Positions 43,800 to 52,741 of a DNA stretch of 64,000 nucleotides are shown here, one piece after another. The notes under the pieces are model-generated. The model saw only the letters and a list, made by a program, of their open reading frames with translations. It did no database searches and was not told the origin of the DNA. Source of the DNA: an uncultured Flavobacterium sp. (lineage in GTDB: Bacteria > Bacteroidota > Bacteroidia > Flavobacteriales > Flavobacteriaceae); NCBI RefSeq assembly GCF_951805225.1, contig NZ_OX638201.1, positions 5,890,001 through 5,954,000 on the forward strand. The letters are read 5' to 3'. Both the position numbers and the translations under genes were made by a program. Numbering within the stretch: the stretch's first letter is position 1; the number at the start of each line of letters is the position of its first letter.

Positions 43800-44330
43800 A
43801 TGACAATAACTTTACAAAAACGAATAGGATATTTTTGGCTTTTATTAGCAGTTATTAATCTTATTAATTCAGTTTATCAAATAATCCGAGGTTGGGGCAC
43901 TTGGGGAGTTTTAGGTAATGGGAATGTTTTTGTCAGACCTTATTTTGATCTTATTTTTCCGCAGTTATTATTCAAAAGGATTTTTCTAGAATCAAATGAA
44001 GCTTATGCCGAATTTAGAACACTTCAATTGGGCTATTTTATCATTTTTAGCCTTCTTTCTGTATTAATTCCGATATTTTTGATTCTTAATCTGAAGTATT
44101 CCAGAGTAATAGCGAAGGTCTTTTTGATTTTACTTGTAATATTAAATGCGTTTGCAATATTTGTAAAGACAACTCAATTTTTACCGGTTAGAGATAAATT
44201 TTCTGAATATGAAATCTTTAATAATAAATATGTAATGAACCATATTTATTATTTTTCGATAGTATCATTAATTGCAATTTTAATATATGTTGGATTATTT
44301 TATTGTAAAATAAAAAGAGAAGAAGTTTAA
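43800..44330 (+). CDS. Small integral membrane protein, unknown
   Basis: A 176-residue protein with four predicted membrane helices (about 9-28, 75-97, 102-122, 147-167) and a loop of about 45 residues between the first two that holds many aromatic residues (GTWGVLGNGNVFVRPYFD). It ends in a basic KIKREEV tail. I recognise no family; it resembles short DUF-type membrane proteins. It is surrounded by repeats on both sides. Confidence 0.6.
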   Translation: MTITLQKRIGYFWLLLAVINLINSVYQIIRGWGTWGVLGNGNVFVRPYFDLIFPQLLFKRIFLESNEAYAEFRTLQLGYFIIFSLLSVLIPIFLILNLKYSRVIAKVFLILLVILNAFAIFVKTTQFLPVRDKFSEYEIFNNKYVMNHIYYFSIVSLIAILIYVGLFYCKIKREEV

Positions 44331-44377
44331 CAGAACTCCGTGAATATCTTTTAAGAAATTTAGATATTTTTACAATC

Positions 44378-44479
44378 TTGTCATTTCGACGAAGGAGAAA
44401 TCTCCGCAAGTAACTCCGCGACAAGAATTAAATCTTTGTAGAGTTTCTCGCGGAGATTTCTCGTTCCTCGAAATGACAT
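44378..44479. repeat. Full copy of the gtcatttcgacgaagg palindrome
   Basis: The left arm ttgtcatttcgacgaaggag (44378-44397) continues to tctccgc, and the right arm cgcggagatttct...cgaaatgaca ends near 44478. It corresponds to 35035-35136 over its full length. A cctttgcgagatta word follows, again a remnant of the outer family. Confidence 0.75.
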
Positions 44480-44568
44480 AAAATGAGATAAAAACTTAGC
44501 GCCTTTGCGAGATTAAAAAAAATCCGCGCGTATATCAGCTTAAATCCGTAAAATCTGCGTGCAATATA

Positions 44569-46326
44569 CTAAACCGCTTCTTTATCAAAAATCAAATCCA
44601 ATCCGCCAGCAATTAAATGTGCAACTTCTGGACGCTTAACTTTCAATTGATCAAGATGAACTAAGACTTCTTGCAAAAGCTGATCTTCATTTGAATTCTT
44701 CAAAAGTTCAGCAATTTCAACAGAAAGCAACCAATCATTAGCATGATTTTCTTTCAGTTTAGTAAAGACAGGTTTTAATTCAGATTTCGAATCTTTATTT
44801 TCTCTCATCAAGCGAACCGTTTGATAAAGAACTTCAAGATCATCGCGTTCATCTGTATGTTTTGCTTTAATCGTAGTCGTTTTTGGAACAGTATTTATAA
44901 GATCAAAACTATTCACATCGGCTGGACCGGAAAAAGCAGAAACCACTTTTTTACCAATTGCCATATCATAATTTCCCCAATCAGGCTGAAACAAAATCGT
45001 TTCGCCGTGAGTAACAGTACAATTTCTAAAACTAATCAGAATAATTTCTCCGTGTAAGTTTCTTGATCCTGTAATAATTTCACCTTCAACAATAATATTA
45101 CCTTCAAATTCTAGTTTTACGGTTTCGTTTTCAACAATAGAATACGCTTGCAAATCCTTTGGACTCATGTCTTCGATTGCTAAATTAAAGCCTTTTAGTT
45201 TCCCAATCGGACTTCCAAATCCATGCGGATGCGTTAAAGTTCCGTGTCCAACCAATTCTTTTTCGCGATATGATAAAGCGGTTTTTCCTGTAGTTTGAAT
45301 GTAAACAGGTTTTCCTTCATCTTCCAGAACATTAGTAAAAACGCCCGAAACTTGCAAACCTGTACTCAATTCAATAGTTCCTAAAGCATTCGAATGAATC
45401 AGTTTCTGAATTCCCGAAAGTCCTCCGGTTCGTAAAGCCATTTTATTAGCAAACTCCTCTAAAATTAAACTCAAATAAGAAAAATTTGGCGTTACATAAA
45501 GCTGAGGTTGTAACTGCGTAATATCAAAATTTTGATTCGCAGCCGAGATATCATAAGGGATTTTCTTTACATTATCCGTCATACACCAAGCACTTTCGCC
45601 TATCGAAGAAAGTAATCCTGCGCCATATATTTTTGGATTTTCAACAGTTCCTATTAAACCATATTCAACAGTCCACCAATGCAGATTTCGAATCTGAGCC
45701 ATTTCAGACAATTCGCCCATATTATTCTGCAAATCGGCAACCGCTTTTTCAGCTTCGTCTATTTTTTCTTGCGGCGTATCTTCGGCTTCTTTCAAAATCG
45801 AAAGCAATCGAATCGCCTCATACATCTGATAATCTTTGTGTGATGAAATCGCTTTACAGCCTATTTCGCCAAAACGACGCAAATATTCAGCATATTCAGG
45901 ATTCGCAATAATAGGAGCGTGACCGGCACCTTCGTGAATAATATCCGGTGCAGGCGTGTATTCGATATGTTCTAATTGACGAATATCCGAAGCAATAACA
46001 AGCACATTATAAGCCTGAAATTCCATAAAAGCATTTGGCGGAATAAATCCGTCAACGGCAACAGCAGCCCAGCCAATTTCGGTCAGGATTCTGTTCATTC
46101 CGTACATACTTGGAATAGAATCAACTTCGATTCCGGTTTTGCGTAAACCTTCCAAATACGAACTATGAGCAACTTTTGATAAATAATCTACATTTTTACG
46201 CATTACGTAGCGCCAAACGGCCTGATTTATTGGCGTATAATCGCTATAATCCTGCGGTTTAATAAATTGCTTTAAATGTTTAGGCAATCGCTCTAATAAT
46301 GGGTTTGTTTCAATACTTGCATTCAT
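44569..46326 (-). CDS. Aromatic amino acid hydroxylase (phenylalanine 4-hydroxylase-like), long form
   Basis: A pterin-dependent iron enzyme that hydroxylates an aromatic amino acid, most likely phenylalanine to tyrosine. The iron ligands are visible: His131 and His136 in PDIIHEGAGHAP, and Glu221 in LHWWTVEYGL. The core (about 100-330) is followed by some 250 residues not found in classic bacterial PhhA (about 260-300 residues), and a 45-residue insertion lies between His136 and Glu221. No regulatory ACT domain is seen at the N-terminus. The long form is usual in Flavobacterium relatives. The pterin dehydratase partner is not in the window. Confidence 0.9.
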   Translation of the reverse strand: MNASIETNPLLERLPKHLKQFIKPQDYSDYTPINQAVWRYVMRKNVDYLSKVAHSSYLEGLRKTGIEVDSIPSMYGMNRILTEIGWAAVAVDGFIPPNAFMEFQAYNVLVIASDIRQLEHIEYTPAPDIIHEGAGHAPIIANPEYAEYLRRFGEIGCKAISSHKDYQMYEAIRLLSILKEAEDTPQEKIDEAEKAVADLQNNMGELSEMAQIRNLHWWTVEYGLIGTVENPKIYGAGLLSSIGESAWCMTDNVKKIPYDISAANQNFDITQLQPQLYVTPNFSYLSLILEEFANKMALRTGGLSGIQKLIHSNALGTIELSTGLQVSGVFTNVLEDEGKPVYIQTTGKTALSYREKELVGHGTLTHPHGFGSPIGKLKGFNLAIEDMSPKDLQAYSIVENETVKLEFEGNIIVEGEIITGSRNLHGEIILISFRNCTVTHGETILFQPDWGNYDMAIGKKVVSAFSGPADVNSFDLINTVPKTTTIKAKHTDERDDLEVLYQTVRLMRENKDSKSELKPVFTKLKENHANDWLLSVEIAELLKNSNEDQLLQEVLVHLDQLKVKRPEVAHLIAGGLDLIFDKEAV

Positions 46327-46460
46327 TTCGAAAACGTTGTAGATTAAGAATGTAAAATTACGAATTTAGACCGCTATTTTTTGCTATTCATCACAATTTT
46401 TTTGTTCGAAATGATTTTTTATTGCAGTTTCGTTAGGTATTTGCTTGTCGTTATTTTGGT

Positions 46461-46547
46461 TTTCAGGAGCTGTTTCCTGCTATCCACTTGTATCTTTTTC
46501 TGTCTAAAGAAGCCAGAAAAAGGATACCGCTTCTATCAGGGCTAGGA
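46461..46547. repeat. Dispersed hairpin repeat, family R1, copy 2 (inverted)
   Basis: This is the reverse complement of 11862-11951 at roughly 80 percent identity: ggagctgtttcctgctat, a central ctaaagaagccagaaaaagg hairpin, then cttctatcagggctagg. Confidence 0.7.
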
Positions 46548-46594
46548 CTTTAGTTTTCAAAAGAACTTTTAATTATAGCGATAGAAGCAGAGCT

Positions 46595-47035
46595 TTAGCA
46601 ATCATTATTTTCATAATTTACTTTCTCCATTTTATCTTCATAGAATTGAATGTCTTTTGCTGTCATGGGGACTTTCTTCAGCTCCGTTTTCAGTTGCTTT
46701 TTACTATCCGGACTTATCCACAAACCGTTAAGAGTGGCGTCATCTTTCTTTAAAATCATAACACCGGTAAATCCTTGTTCGACAAATACAAATTCGTGTT
46801 CATTCTTTTTATTTTGAGTAACATCCAACTGAATCCAATTGCCGGATTTATCATAACGATACATTGAAGTATACATAAGATCACCATTACAAGGATGATT
46901 TTCTGCTTTTATATAGAAAGTTACAGCGGTTTTTCCGTCAATAGTTCCTTTGTATAAAATAGATTTAACTGTTTGTGCCTGAGCGCCATTAAAAATAAAA
47001 AGAGAAAAAAGAAAAGTAAGTATAGCTTTTAGCAT
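46595..47035 (-). CDS. Small secreted protein, unknown
   Basis: A 146-residue protein with a signal peptide (about 1-20, ending GAQAQ). The mature part is a compact beta-rich domain (ILYKGTIDGKTAVTFYIKA, then MILKKDDATLNGLWIS), with one Cys in a NHPCNGD turn and one at the very end, possibly a disulphide. It resembles short secreted beta-barrel proteins in Bacteroidota but I do not recognise a family. Confidence 0.7.
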   Translation of the reverse strand: MLKAILTFLFSLFIFNGAQAQTVKSILYKGTIDGKTAVTFYIKAENHPCNGDLMYTSMYRYDKSGNWIQLDVTQNKKNEHEFVFVEQGFTGVMILKKDDATLNGLWISPDSKKQLKTELKKVPMTAKDIQFYEDKMEKVNYENNDC

Positions 47036-47123
47036 ATTTCGAATATTGGTTTGGTCAAATTTAACTATTTAAAAATTTGCAATCCAAAACTATATAGAGA
47101 AATATCCGACAATTTTTTTCTGG

Positions 47124-47510
47124 TTAATGATTATCAGCGTTTCTAAAATATTCAATTTTATGATTGAACATAAAAGCCATATTTGTCGCGCGCATTTTTG
47201 CTTCGTCTGTAATTGGTCCTGAAAATTGAGTATCAATCGTAGTATTAAAAATTTCGATCCAACGATCAAAATGAGTTTTATCTACCGGCAATTGTTTGTG
47301 CGGAGGAAAAGGACTTCCGGAATAAGCACGGACATCAAACAAGATAGTTTGCCAAAAACCATACATTTTTTCTAAATGCACAGGCCAACGATCTTGTAGT
47401 TTATCATTGAAAATTGGACCAAGAAGATCATCCTTTCTAATGTTGTTATAAAAAGAATTGACCATTATTTTTATATCCTCGAGGTTCGAAATATCTTTAA
47501 GAGTTGCCAT
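47124..47510 (-). CDS. Group III truncated haemoglobin
   Basis: A 128-residue haem protein of the truncated globin group III. Typical words are present: DDLLGPIFND at the start, the W-P-x-H-L-E-K-M-Y-G-F-W segment, and THFDRWIEIF with His80 as the likely proximal ligand. Such globins bind O2, NO or peroxide. No signal peptide. It is 84 bp before the next minus gene and could share its transcript. Confidence 0.95.
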   Translation of the reverse strand: MATLKDISNLEDIKIMVNSFYNNIRKDDLLGPIFNDKLQDRWPVHLEKMYGFWQTILFDVRAYSGSPFPPHKQLPVDKTHFDRWIEIFNTTIDTQFSGPITDEAKMRATNMAFMFNHKIEYFRNADNH

Positions 47511-47689
47511 GTTTTATGCTATAATGTGAAGTGCAAAAATACGATATAAGATCGCTTCTGTTTTCTGATATTTATCATTTTAAGATTATTTTATCTAAAG
47601 TAAATTAATCTCCAAACACTCCCATTTTAAAAGATCAACACAAAAAGCTGTGGAGAAACATAAAATATTTTGTATTGGCTAATTATTTT

Positions 47690-47830
47690 AACCGCAAAGC
47701 ACGCAAAGGTTTTTTATTCGTAAGGTTTTATATAAACGCAAAGTTCGCAAAGCTTTATAAATATAGCTTTGCGAACTTTGCGTTTAATGAGCGTAATCTA
47801 TAACAAAAAAACTTGCGCCCTTTGCGGTTA
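47690..47830. repeat. 141-bp nested palindrome of the cgcaaag type
   Basis: Outer arms taaccgcaaag... (47690-47716) and ...ctttgcggtta (47805-47830) pair with few mismatches; inner arms 47733-47754 and 47765-47786 are a perfect 22-bp pair around a 10-nt loop. The 650-bp gap 47511-48160 otherwise contains only very AT-rich sequence before the GH30 gene, with no clear promoter. Confidence 0.8.
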
Positions 47831-48160
47831 AATTCATCCTTAATTTTCATAGCTCCACAGATTTTTGCATTGATCCATTTTCAAGCTAAATCTTGCATTT
47901 ATGAAGCTAAAATATAAGATGTCTTGTATTTGTATAGTTTTAAAGTAAGATTTTAGTTATTTATTAATTTTAAATAATTGAAAAACAAATAGTTAAAAAA
48001 TAATTAGATGAGTTTTTGTAGAGGAAAATTCTTAGTTTGATGTGTATTTGTAAAGTTGAATAAATATCATTTTAATTAAAATTAACATAATATTGTTGTG
48101 AATTATTAAAAATAATATTAAAAAATGAGAAAAATTAAATTATTAAAAAACTAAAAAACT

Positions 48161-50566
48161 ATGCACAAAACTACCCAAAAACCTAAAAACCGAGTAAAAG
48201 CTACGATAATGATAAAGGTCATTATAATGCTTTTGTTTATTACTAGTGTAAATGCTCAAACAGTTACTCCGTGGATAACTTCAGGAGATCAAACGAAATT
48301 ATTGCAACAACAAGCTACAGTTAGCTTCGGGACAAATTCAGGAACTAATCCTTCAACGGTAACGATTAATGCCGGAACAACTTACCAAACAATGGACGGA
48401 TTTGGTTATACATTAACCGAAGGAAGTTGCGAAGTAATTAGCGGAATGGCAGCAACTCAGCAAAATCAATTATTGAATGATTTGTATAATCCTACAACAG
48501 GTTTGAACGCAAATGTGGTTCGTATTAGTATTGGAGCTTCAGATTTAAGCAGTTCTTCTTATAGTTATAACGAAACTTCGGGAGATACTAATATGAATAA
48601 TTTTAGCCTAAACGGACCAGATTTAACCTATTTGATTCCGATTATAAAAAAGATTCAGTTAATTAATCCAAACATAAAAATACTAGCAACGCCATGGTCA
48701 GCTCCACGCTGGATGAAAAGTAACGGTTCATGGGTTGGCGGAAATCTGCAAACACAATATTATGCGGCTTACGCTAAGTATTTTGTGAAATATTTTGCAG
48801 CAATGCAGGCACAGGGAATTTCTATTTGGGGAATCACACCTCAAAATGAACCTGAAAACCCAAATAACGAACCAAGTATGCTGATGAATTCTACAGAACA
48901 AAAGAATTTTATCAATCAACAACTTGGACCTCAAATGGCAGCAGCAGGATATGGCGGAATTAAAATCATTGCTTTCGACCACAATTGCGATAATACAGCT
49001 TATCCTATTGATGTTTTGAATAATAGCAGTTATGTTGATGGAGCAGCTTTTCACTTGTATTTAGGAAATATTTCGGCAATGTCAACGGTGAAAAATGCAA
49101 CGAATAAGAATGTTTATTTTACAGAACAATACACAGGTTCAGGCGGAAGCTTTAGTGGAGATTTTGGCTGGCACATGCAAAATGTAGTGATCGGAAGTAC
49201 TACAAATTGGGCGAAAACAGTCTTAGAATGGAATGCCGCAAATAACTCAAGTTTAGGACCACGAACTCCAGGCGGATGTACCACTTGTTTGGGTGCTGTA
49301 ACGGTTAACAATAGTACAAGTTATACTAGAAATGTTGCTTATTATATTATTGGTCAGATTTCGAAATTTGTAAAACCAGGCGCTTTAAGAGTTGGTTCTA
49401 CAAGTACTAGTGGCTCTATTACTTCTTCTGCATTCAAAAATCCTGACGGATCTATTGCTCTTGTGATTTATAATTCAGGATCAGCAAATACAATCAAAGT
49501 AGTATCAGGATCTTCGGCATTTAATTATGCTGTTCCTGCATCTTCTGCCGTTACATTTAATTGGGGAGCTTCAAATCCGGTTGCAGTTACAGGAGTGAGT
49601 GTTAGTCCAACTTCGGCAACAATTACAGCGGGACAAACACAACAATTAACGGCTACAATTTCGCCAAGTAATGCAACAAATACAGCAGTAAATTGGAGTT
49701 CAAGTAATAATTCGGTTGCAACTGTAAATTCAAACGGATTGGTTTCTGGAGTTTCTGCAGGAAATGCTACAATCACAGTTACTACAGTAGACGGTTCTAA
49801 AACTGCAACGAGCGCCATAACAGTAAATTCCGGAACAACAGGATTTCCTGGATATTATAATATTATTTCAAGAAACAGTAACAAAGGTTTAGATGTTGCA
49901 GATAATTCGACTACAAGCGGAGGACGTATTCAGCAATATGATATAACAAGTGGTGGAGGAAACAACCAACGCTGGAAATTTGTTTCTACAGGAAGCGGTA
50001 GTTATTACATTATCGTAAAATCTACAGGAATGTATTTGGCAGTTGAAAACAACGGAACGGCAAATGGATTGAAAGTGCAGCAAAAAACGTTCTCTAGTTC
50101 TAATGAATTTAAATGGACTGTTAATAGTCTTGGCGGTGGATATTACAGTATTATCAACGTTAACAGTAATAAATCGCTGGATGTTGAAAATGTTTCTACA
50201 GCAAATGGAGCAAATATTCAGGTTTGGGATTATACAAGCGGATTAAATCAACAATGGCAGTTTGTTCAGGTAGAATCAACAGCAAAAAGAGCTTTGACTG
50301 AAACTGCGGTAAATAGCGAAACTTCAGCCGATATGACAATTTTTATTAATCCGACAAATGATTATTTAAAAATTGATACTAATCATGAAGGAAGCGCGAC
50401 TGTAGAAGTATTCAATATTGGAGGACAAAACATAATCAAGAAAAATGTAGATTTTGTAAAAGGAAATCCATCTGAAATAGAAGTTTCAAGAATTCCGAAA
50501 GGAGTTTATATCGTGAGAGTAAACGACAGTAAAGGTTCTTATTCTAAAAAAGTCCTGAAACAATAA
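48161..50566 (+). CDS. Secreted GH30 glycoside hydrolase with Ig-like, ricin-type and T9SS domains
   Basis: An 801-residue exported enzyme. Signal peptide to about residue 32 (NAQ); GH30 catalytic domain (about 60-470) with acid/base Glu230 in TPQNEPE and nucleophile Glu322 in YFTEQYTG; a bacterial Ig-like (BIG2) domain about 473-553; a ricin-type/CBM13-like lectin domain about 565-702 with QW words; and a C-terminal type A sorting domain (about 722-801, GVYIVRVNDSKGSYSKKVLKQ). It should be carried out of the cell by the type IX system and attack beta-linked glycans or glucosylceramide-type substrates. No other polysaccharide genes are nearby. Confidence 0.95.
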   Translation: MHKTTQKPKNRVKATIMIKVIIMLLFITSVNAQTVTPWITSGDQTKLLQQQATVSFGTNSGTNPSTVTINAGTTYQTMDGFGYTLTEGSCEVISGMAATQQNQLLNDLYNPTTGLNANVVRISIGASDLSSSSYSYNETSGDTNMNNFSLNGPDLTYLIPIIKKIQLINPNIKILATPWSAPRWMKSNGSWVGGNLQTQYYAAYAKYFVKYFAAMQAQGISIWGITPQNEPENPNNEPSMLMNSTEQKNFINQQLGPQMAAAGYGGIKIIAFDHNCDNTAYPIDVLNNSSYVDGAAFHLYLGNISAMSTVKNATNKNVYFTEQYTGSGGSFSGDFGWHMQNVVIGSTTNWAKTVLEWNAANNSSLGPRTPGGCTTCLGAVTVNNSTSYTRNVAYYIIGQISKFVKPGALRVGSTSTSGSITSSAFKNPDGSIALVIYNSGSANTIKVVSGSSAFNYAVPASSAVTFNWGASNPVAVTGVSVSPTSATITAGQTQQLTATISPSNATNTAVNWSSSNNSVATVNSNGLVSGVSAGNATITVTTVDGSKTATSAITVNSGTTGFPGYYNIISRNSNKGLDVADNSTTSGGRIQQYDITSGGGNNQRWKFVSTGSGSYYIIVKSTGMYLAVENNGTANGLKVQQKTFSSSNEFKWTVNSLGGGYYSIINVNSNKSLDVENVSTANGANIQVWDYTSGLNQQWQFVQVESTAKRALTETAVNSETSADMTIFINPTNDYLKIDTNHEGSATVEVFNIGGQNIIKKNVDFVKGNPSEIEVSRIPKGVYIVRVNDSKGSYSKKVLKQ

Positions 50567-50608
50567 TTACAAATTTAGAATTCAATTAGTAATTTTATAT
50601 TTGAATTT

Positions 50609-50645
50609 AAAGGCTGTCTGATTCTGATATCAGACAGCCTTTTGC
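50609..50645. terminator. Bidirectional terminator between GH30 and ilvA
   Basis: aaaggctgtctga (50609-50621) and tcagacagccttt (50630-50642) form a perfect 13-bp stem with A and T sides, placed between two convergent genes. Confidence 0.9.
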
Positions 50646-50648
50646 TTT

Positions 50649-51893
50649 TTATCCTATTAATTGTGTAAACAAATCCTGATTGTCATTTAAGTATTGAAAT
50701 TCAAAACCATTTTTAGTCATATTCATTTTAATAGCCAGAATATCGTTTTTGTTTTTCAATTCTAATCCCACAACCACAGAACCTACTTCGCGGCTGTTTT
50801 TCTTGGCAAATTGAAAATAAGTAATGTCATCATCAGGACCTAAAATATTGTTTACGAACTCTTTTAAAGCTCCCGGTCGTTGTGGGAACTGAATCATAAA
50901 ATAGTGCATTAAGCCTTCGTATAATAAAGAGCGTTCTTTTATTTCGGCAGTTCTTTCGATATCATTATTACTTCCACTTACGACGCAAACGACTGTTTTA
51001 CCTTTTATTTTATCCTTATAAAAATCCAAAGCTGCAATGGTTAATGCGCCCGCAGGTTCTACAACCATTGCTTCTTCATTGTATAAACGTAAAATTGTGG
51101 TACAAACTTTTCCTTCGGGAACTAGGATAATATCTTCTAAATTGTAGCGACAGATTTCAAAAGTTTTATCACCAACTTGTTTTACCGCTGCGCCATCTAC
51201 AAATTTATCAATCGTGGTTAAAGCGGTATTTTTATTTTCTTCAATCGAAGTTTTCATCGAAGGAGCGCCTTTTGGCTCCACGCCAATAATTTTAGTATTT
51301 GGACTTAGATGTTTAAAAACTTCAGATAATCCCGAAGCTAATCCGCCACCGCCAATCGGAACAAAAACGTAATCAATAGATTCTTTATAATTTTCGAGAA
51401 TTTCTAATCCAACAGTTCCCTGACCTGCAATGACTTTTTCGTCGTCAAAAGGATGAATAAATATTTTATGGTTTTTGATGGCATCGGCTGTAGCCGAAGC
51501 ATAAGCGTCATCAAAAGTGTCTCCGGTAAGAACAATTTCTACAAATGATTTTCCAAACAATTGCACTTGTTTTACTTTTTGCTTTGGAGTTGTTTTTGGC
51601 ATATAGATTTTGCCTTGTATTTGCAAAAGATGACACGAATAAGCAACACCTTGAGCATGATTTCCGGCACTTGCACAAACAATTCCAGTTGCTTTTTCGA
51701 TATCATTTAACGAAGAAATCTTGTTGTAAGCGCCTCTAATTTTGTACGACCGCACAATTTGTAAATCTTCTCTTTTTAATAAAATAGTAGATTCAAATTC
51801 TTCTGAAAGATTCAGATTTTGTGTGAGTGGAGTAGCAGCAACTACATTTTCAAGCTGTTTTTTGGCAGCAAGTACTTCGTTAAATAGATTCAT
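50649..51893 (-). CDS. ilvA: Threonine ammonia-lyase (threonine dehydratase)
   Basis: Converts threonine to 2-oxobutanoate and ammonia, the first step of isoleucine synthesis. A 414-residue PLP enzyme of fold type II: Lys51 in SYKIRGAYN binds PLP, VCASAGNHAQGVAYS is the asparagine loop, GGGGLASG binds the phosphate, and the C-terminal 80 residues form one ACT-like regulatory domain (QRPGALKEFVNNILGPDDDI). One such domain fits the short IlvA type. No other isoleucine genes are adjacent. Confidence 0.95.
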   Translation of the reverse strand: MNLFNEVLAAKKQLENVVAATPLTQNLNLSEEFESTILLKREDLQIVRSYKIRGAYNKISSLNDIEKATGIVCASAGNHAQGVAYSCHLLQIQGKIYMPKTTPKQKVKQVQLFGKSFVEIVLTGDTFDDAYASATADAIKNHKIFIHPFDDEKVIAGQGTVGLEILENYKESIDYVFVPIGGGGLASGLSEVFKHLSPNTKIIGVEPKGAPSMKTSIEENKNTALTTIDKFVDGAAVKQVGDKTFEICRYNLEDIILVPEGKVCTTILRLYNEEAMVVEPAGALTIAALDFYKDKIKGKTVVCVVSGSNNDIERTAEIKERSLLYEGLMHYFMIQFPQRPGALKEFVNNILGPDDDITYFQFAKKNSREVGSVVVGLELKNKNDILAIKMNMTKNGFEFQYLNDNQDLFTQLIG

Positions 51894-51907
51894 GTTGTTT
51901 GTTGTTT

Positions 51908-51966
51908 TTTTGCCACAGATTAAATGATTTAAAAAAGATTTTTAATCTGTGAAATCTGTGGCAAAA
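51908..51966. repeat. Hairpin with perfect 14-bp arms
   Basis: ttttgccacagatt (51908-51921) and aatctgtggcaaaa (51953-51966) are exact inverse partners, upstream of ilvA. The words resemble the cacagatttta repeats near 18713. Confidence 0.7.
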
Positions 51967-51990
51967 TGTTTTTGTAATATTTGTTTAAAT

Positions 51991-52020
51991 AAAAAAACCT
52001 CCCGATTTGGGAGGTTTTTA
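51991..52020 (-). terminator. Terminator downstream of the DUF4136 gene
   Basis: aaaacctccc and gggaggtttt flank a 5-nt loop, with A-run and T-run. It lies 128 bp past the DUF4136 stop. Confidence 0.75.
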
Positions 52021-52147
52021 TAAATTGTATTTTGTTTACTTATTTATATAATACCTCGCCATTATTGCTGAATTGCAATAATAGTAATAGAGATAATAAT
52101 GTTATTTAAGTTTTTCATTTCAAATAATTGAATGGCAAATGTATTAA

Positions 52148-52690
52148 TTATTTTTTAACCGGAGGATATTGAGCTAAAATTTTAGTCACAAATTCAGCAA
52201 CTTTTTCATCTTTTTTATCCACGTTTTTGGTTAAAGTTCCAACACCTTCACCTTGCCAGATCATTTCTTTCTTTTTTGCATCAATTAAATCAATGTATAA
52301 AGTTCCTTGTGTAGAAGTTGAAACAGTGGTTTGTCCTCCGTATCCATACATCATGTAAGGATTCCATCCGTATCCCCAACCGTAACCCCATCCGGCATTA
52401 AATTGGTTAACATCAACTTGTTCTCTTGATTTAGTAAAAATGTTTACTAATAAATCTGGGTTTTCACTTTTTGTAAAACCTTTGGCTTGCATTTGATCAT
52501 CAATGGCACGTAGAATACGTCTTTTATCCAAATCAGATATTTCGACCTTATCAATTCCCGGCTTAAAAAAAGCATAAGTTTTATAAGGCGCAAAATCTAC
52601 GTTTTTATCATAATCAGAATAAACACTAACCGTACTGCATGAAGCTAGTATTAAGAGCAAAAAAACGGGTACTAATTTGAATGTTTTCAT
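52148..52690 (-). CDS. DUF4136 lipoprotein
   Basis: A 180-residue lipoprotein starting at 52690 (the 52717 start would add nine residues in front of the signal). Lipobox LILASCS, then the DUF4136 pattern SDYDKNVDFAPYKTYAFF, a RRILRAIDDQMQAKGF helix, a YGWGYGWNPYMMYGYGG glycine/aromatic loop and LYIDLIDAKKKEMIWQGEG. The family is common in envelope-related gene sets but the function is unknown. It lies 51 bp after hutU in the same direction. Confidence 0.92.
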   Translation of the reverse strand: MKTFKLVPVFLLLILASCSTVSVYSDYDKNVDFAPYKTYAFFKPGIDKVEISDLDKRRILRAIDDQMQAKGFTKSENPDLLVNIFTKSREQVDVNQFNAGWGYGWGYGWNPYMMYGYGGQTTVSTSTQGTLYIDLIDAKKKEMIWQGEGVGTLTKNVDKKDEKVAEFVTKILAQYPPVKK

Positions 52691-52741
52691 ATGTTTGGAA
52701 ATTTTAAATGTTCTCATTTTAAATCAAATACGAAACTTTGT

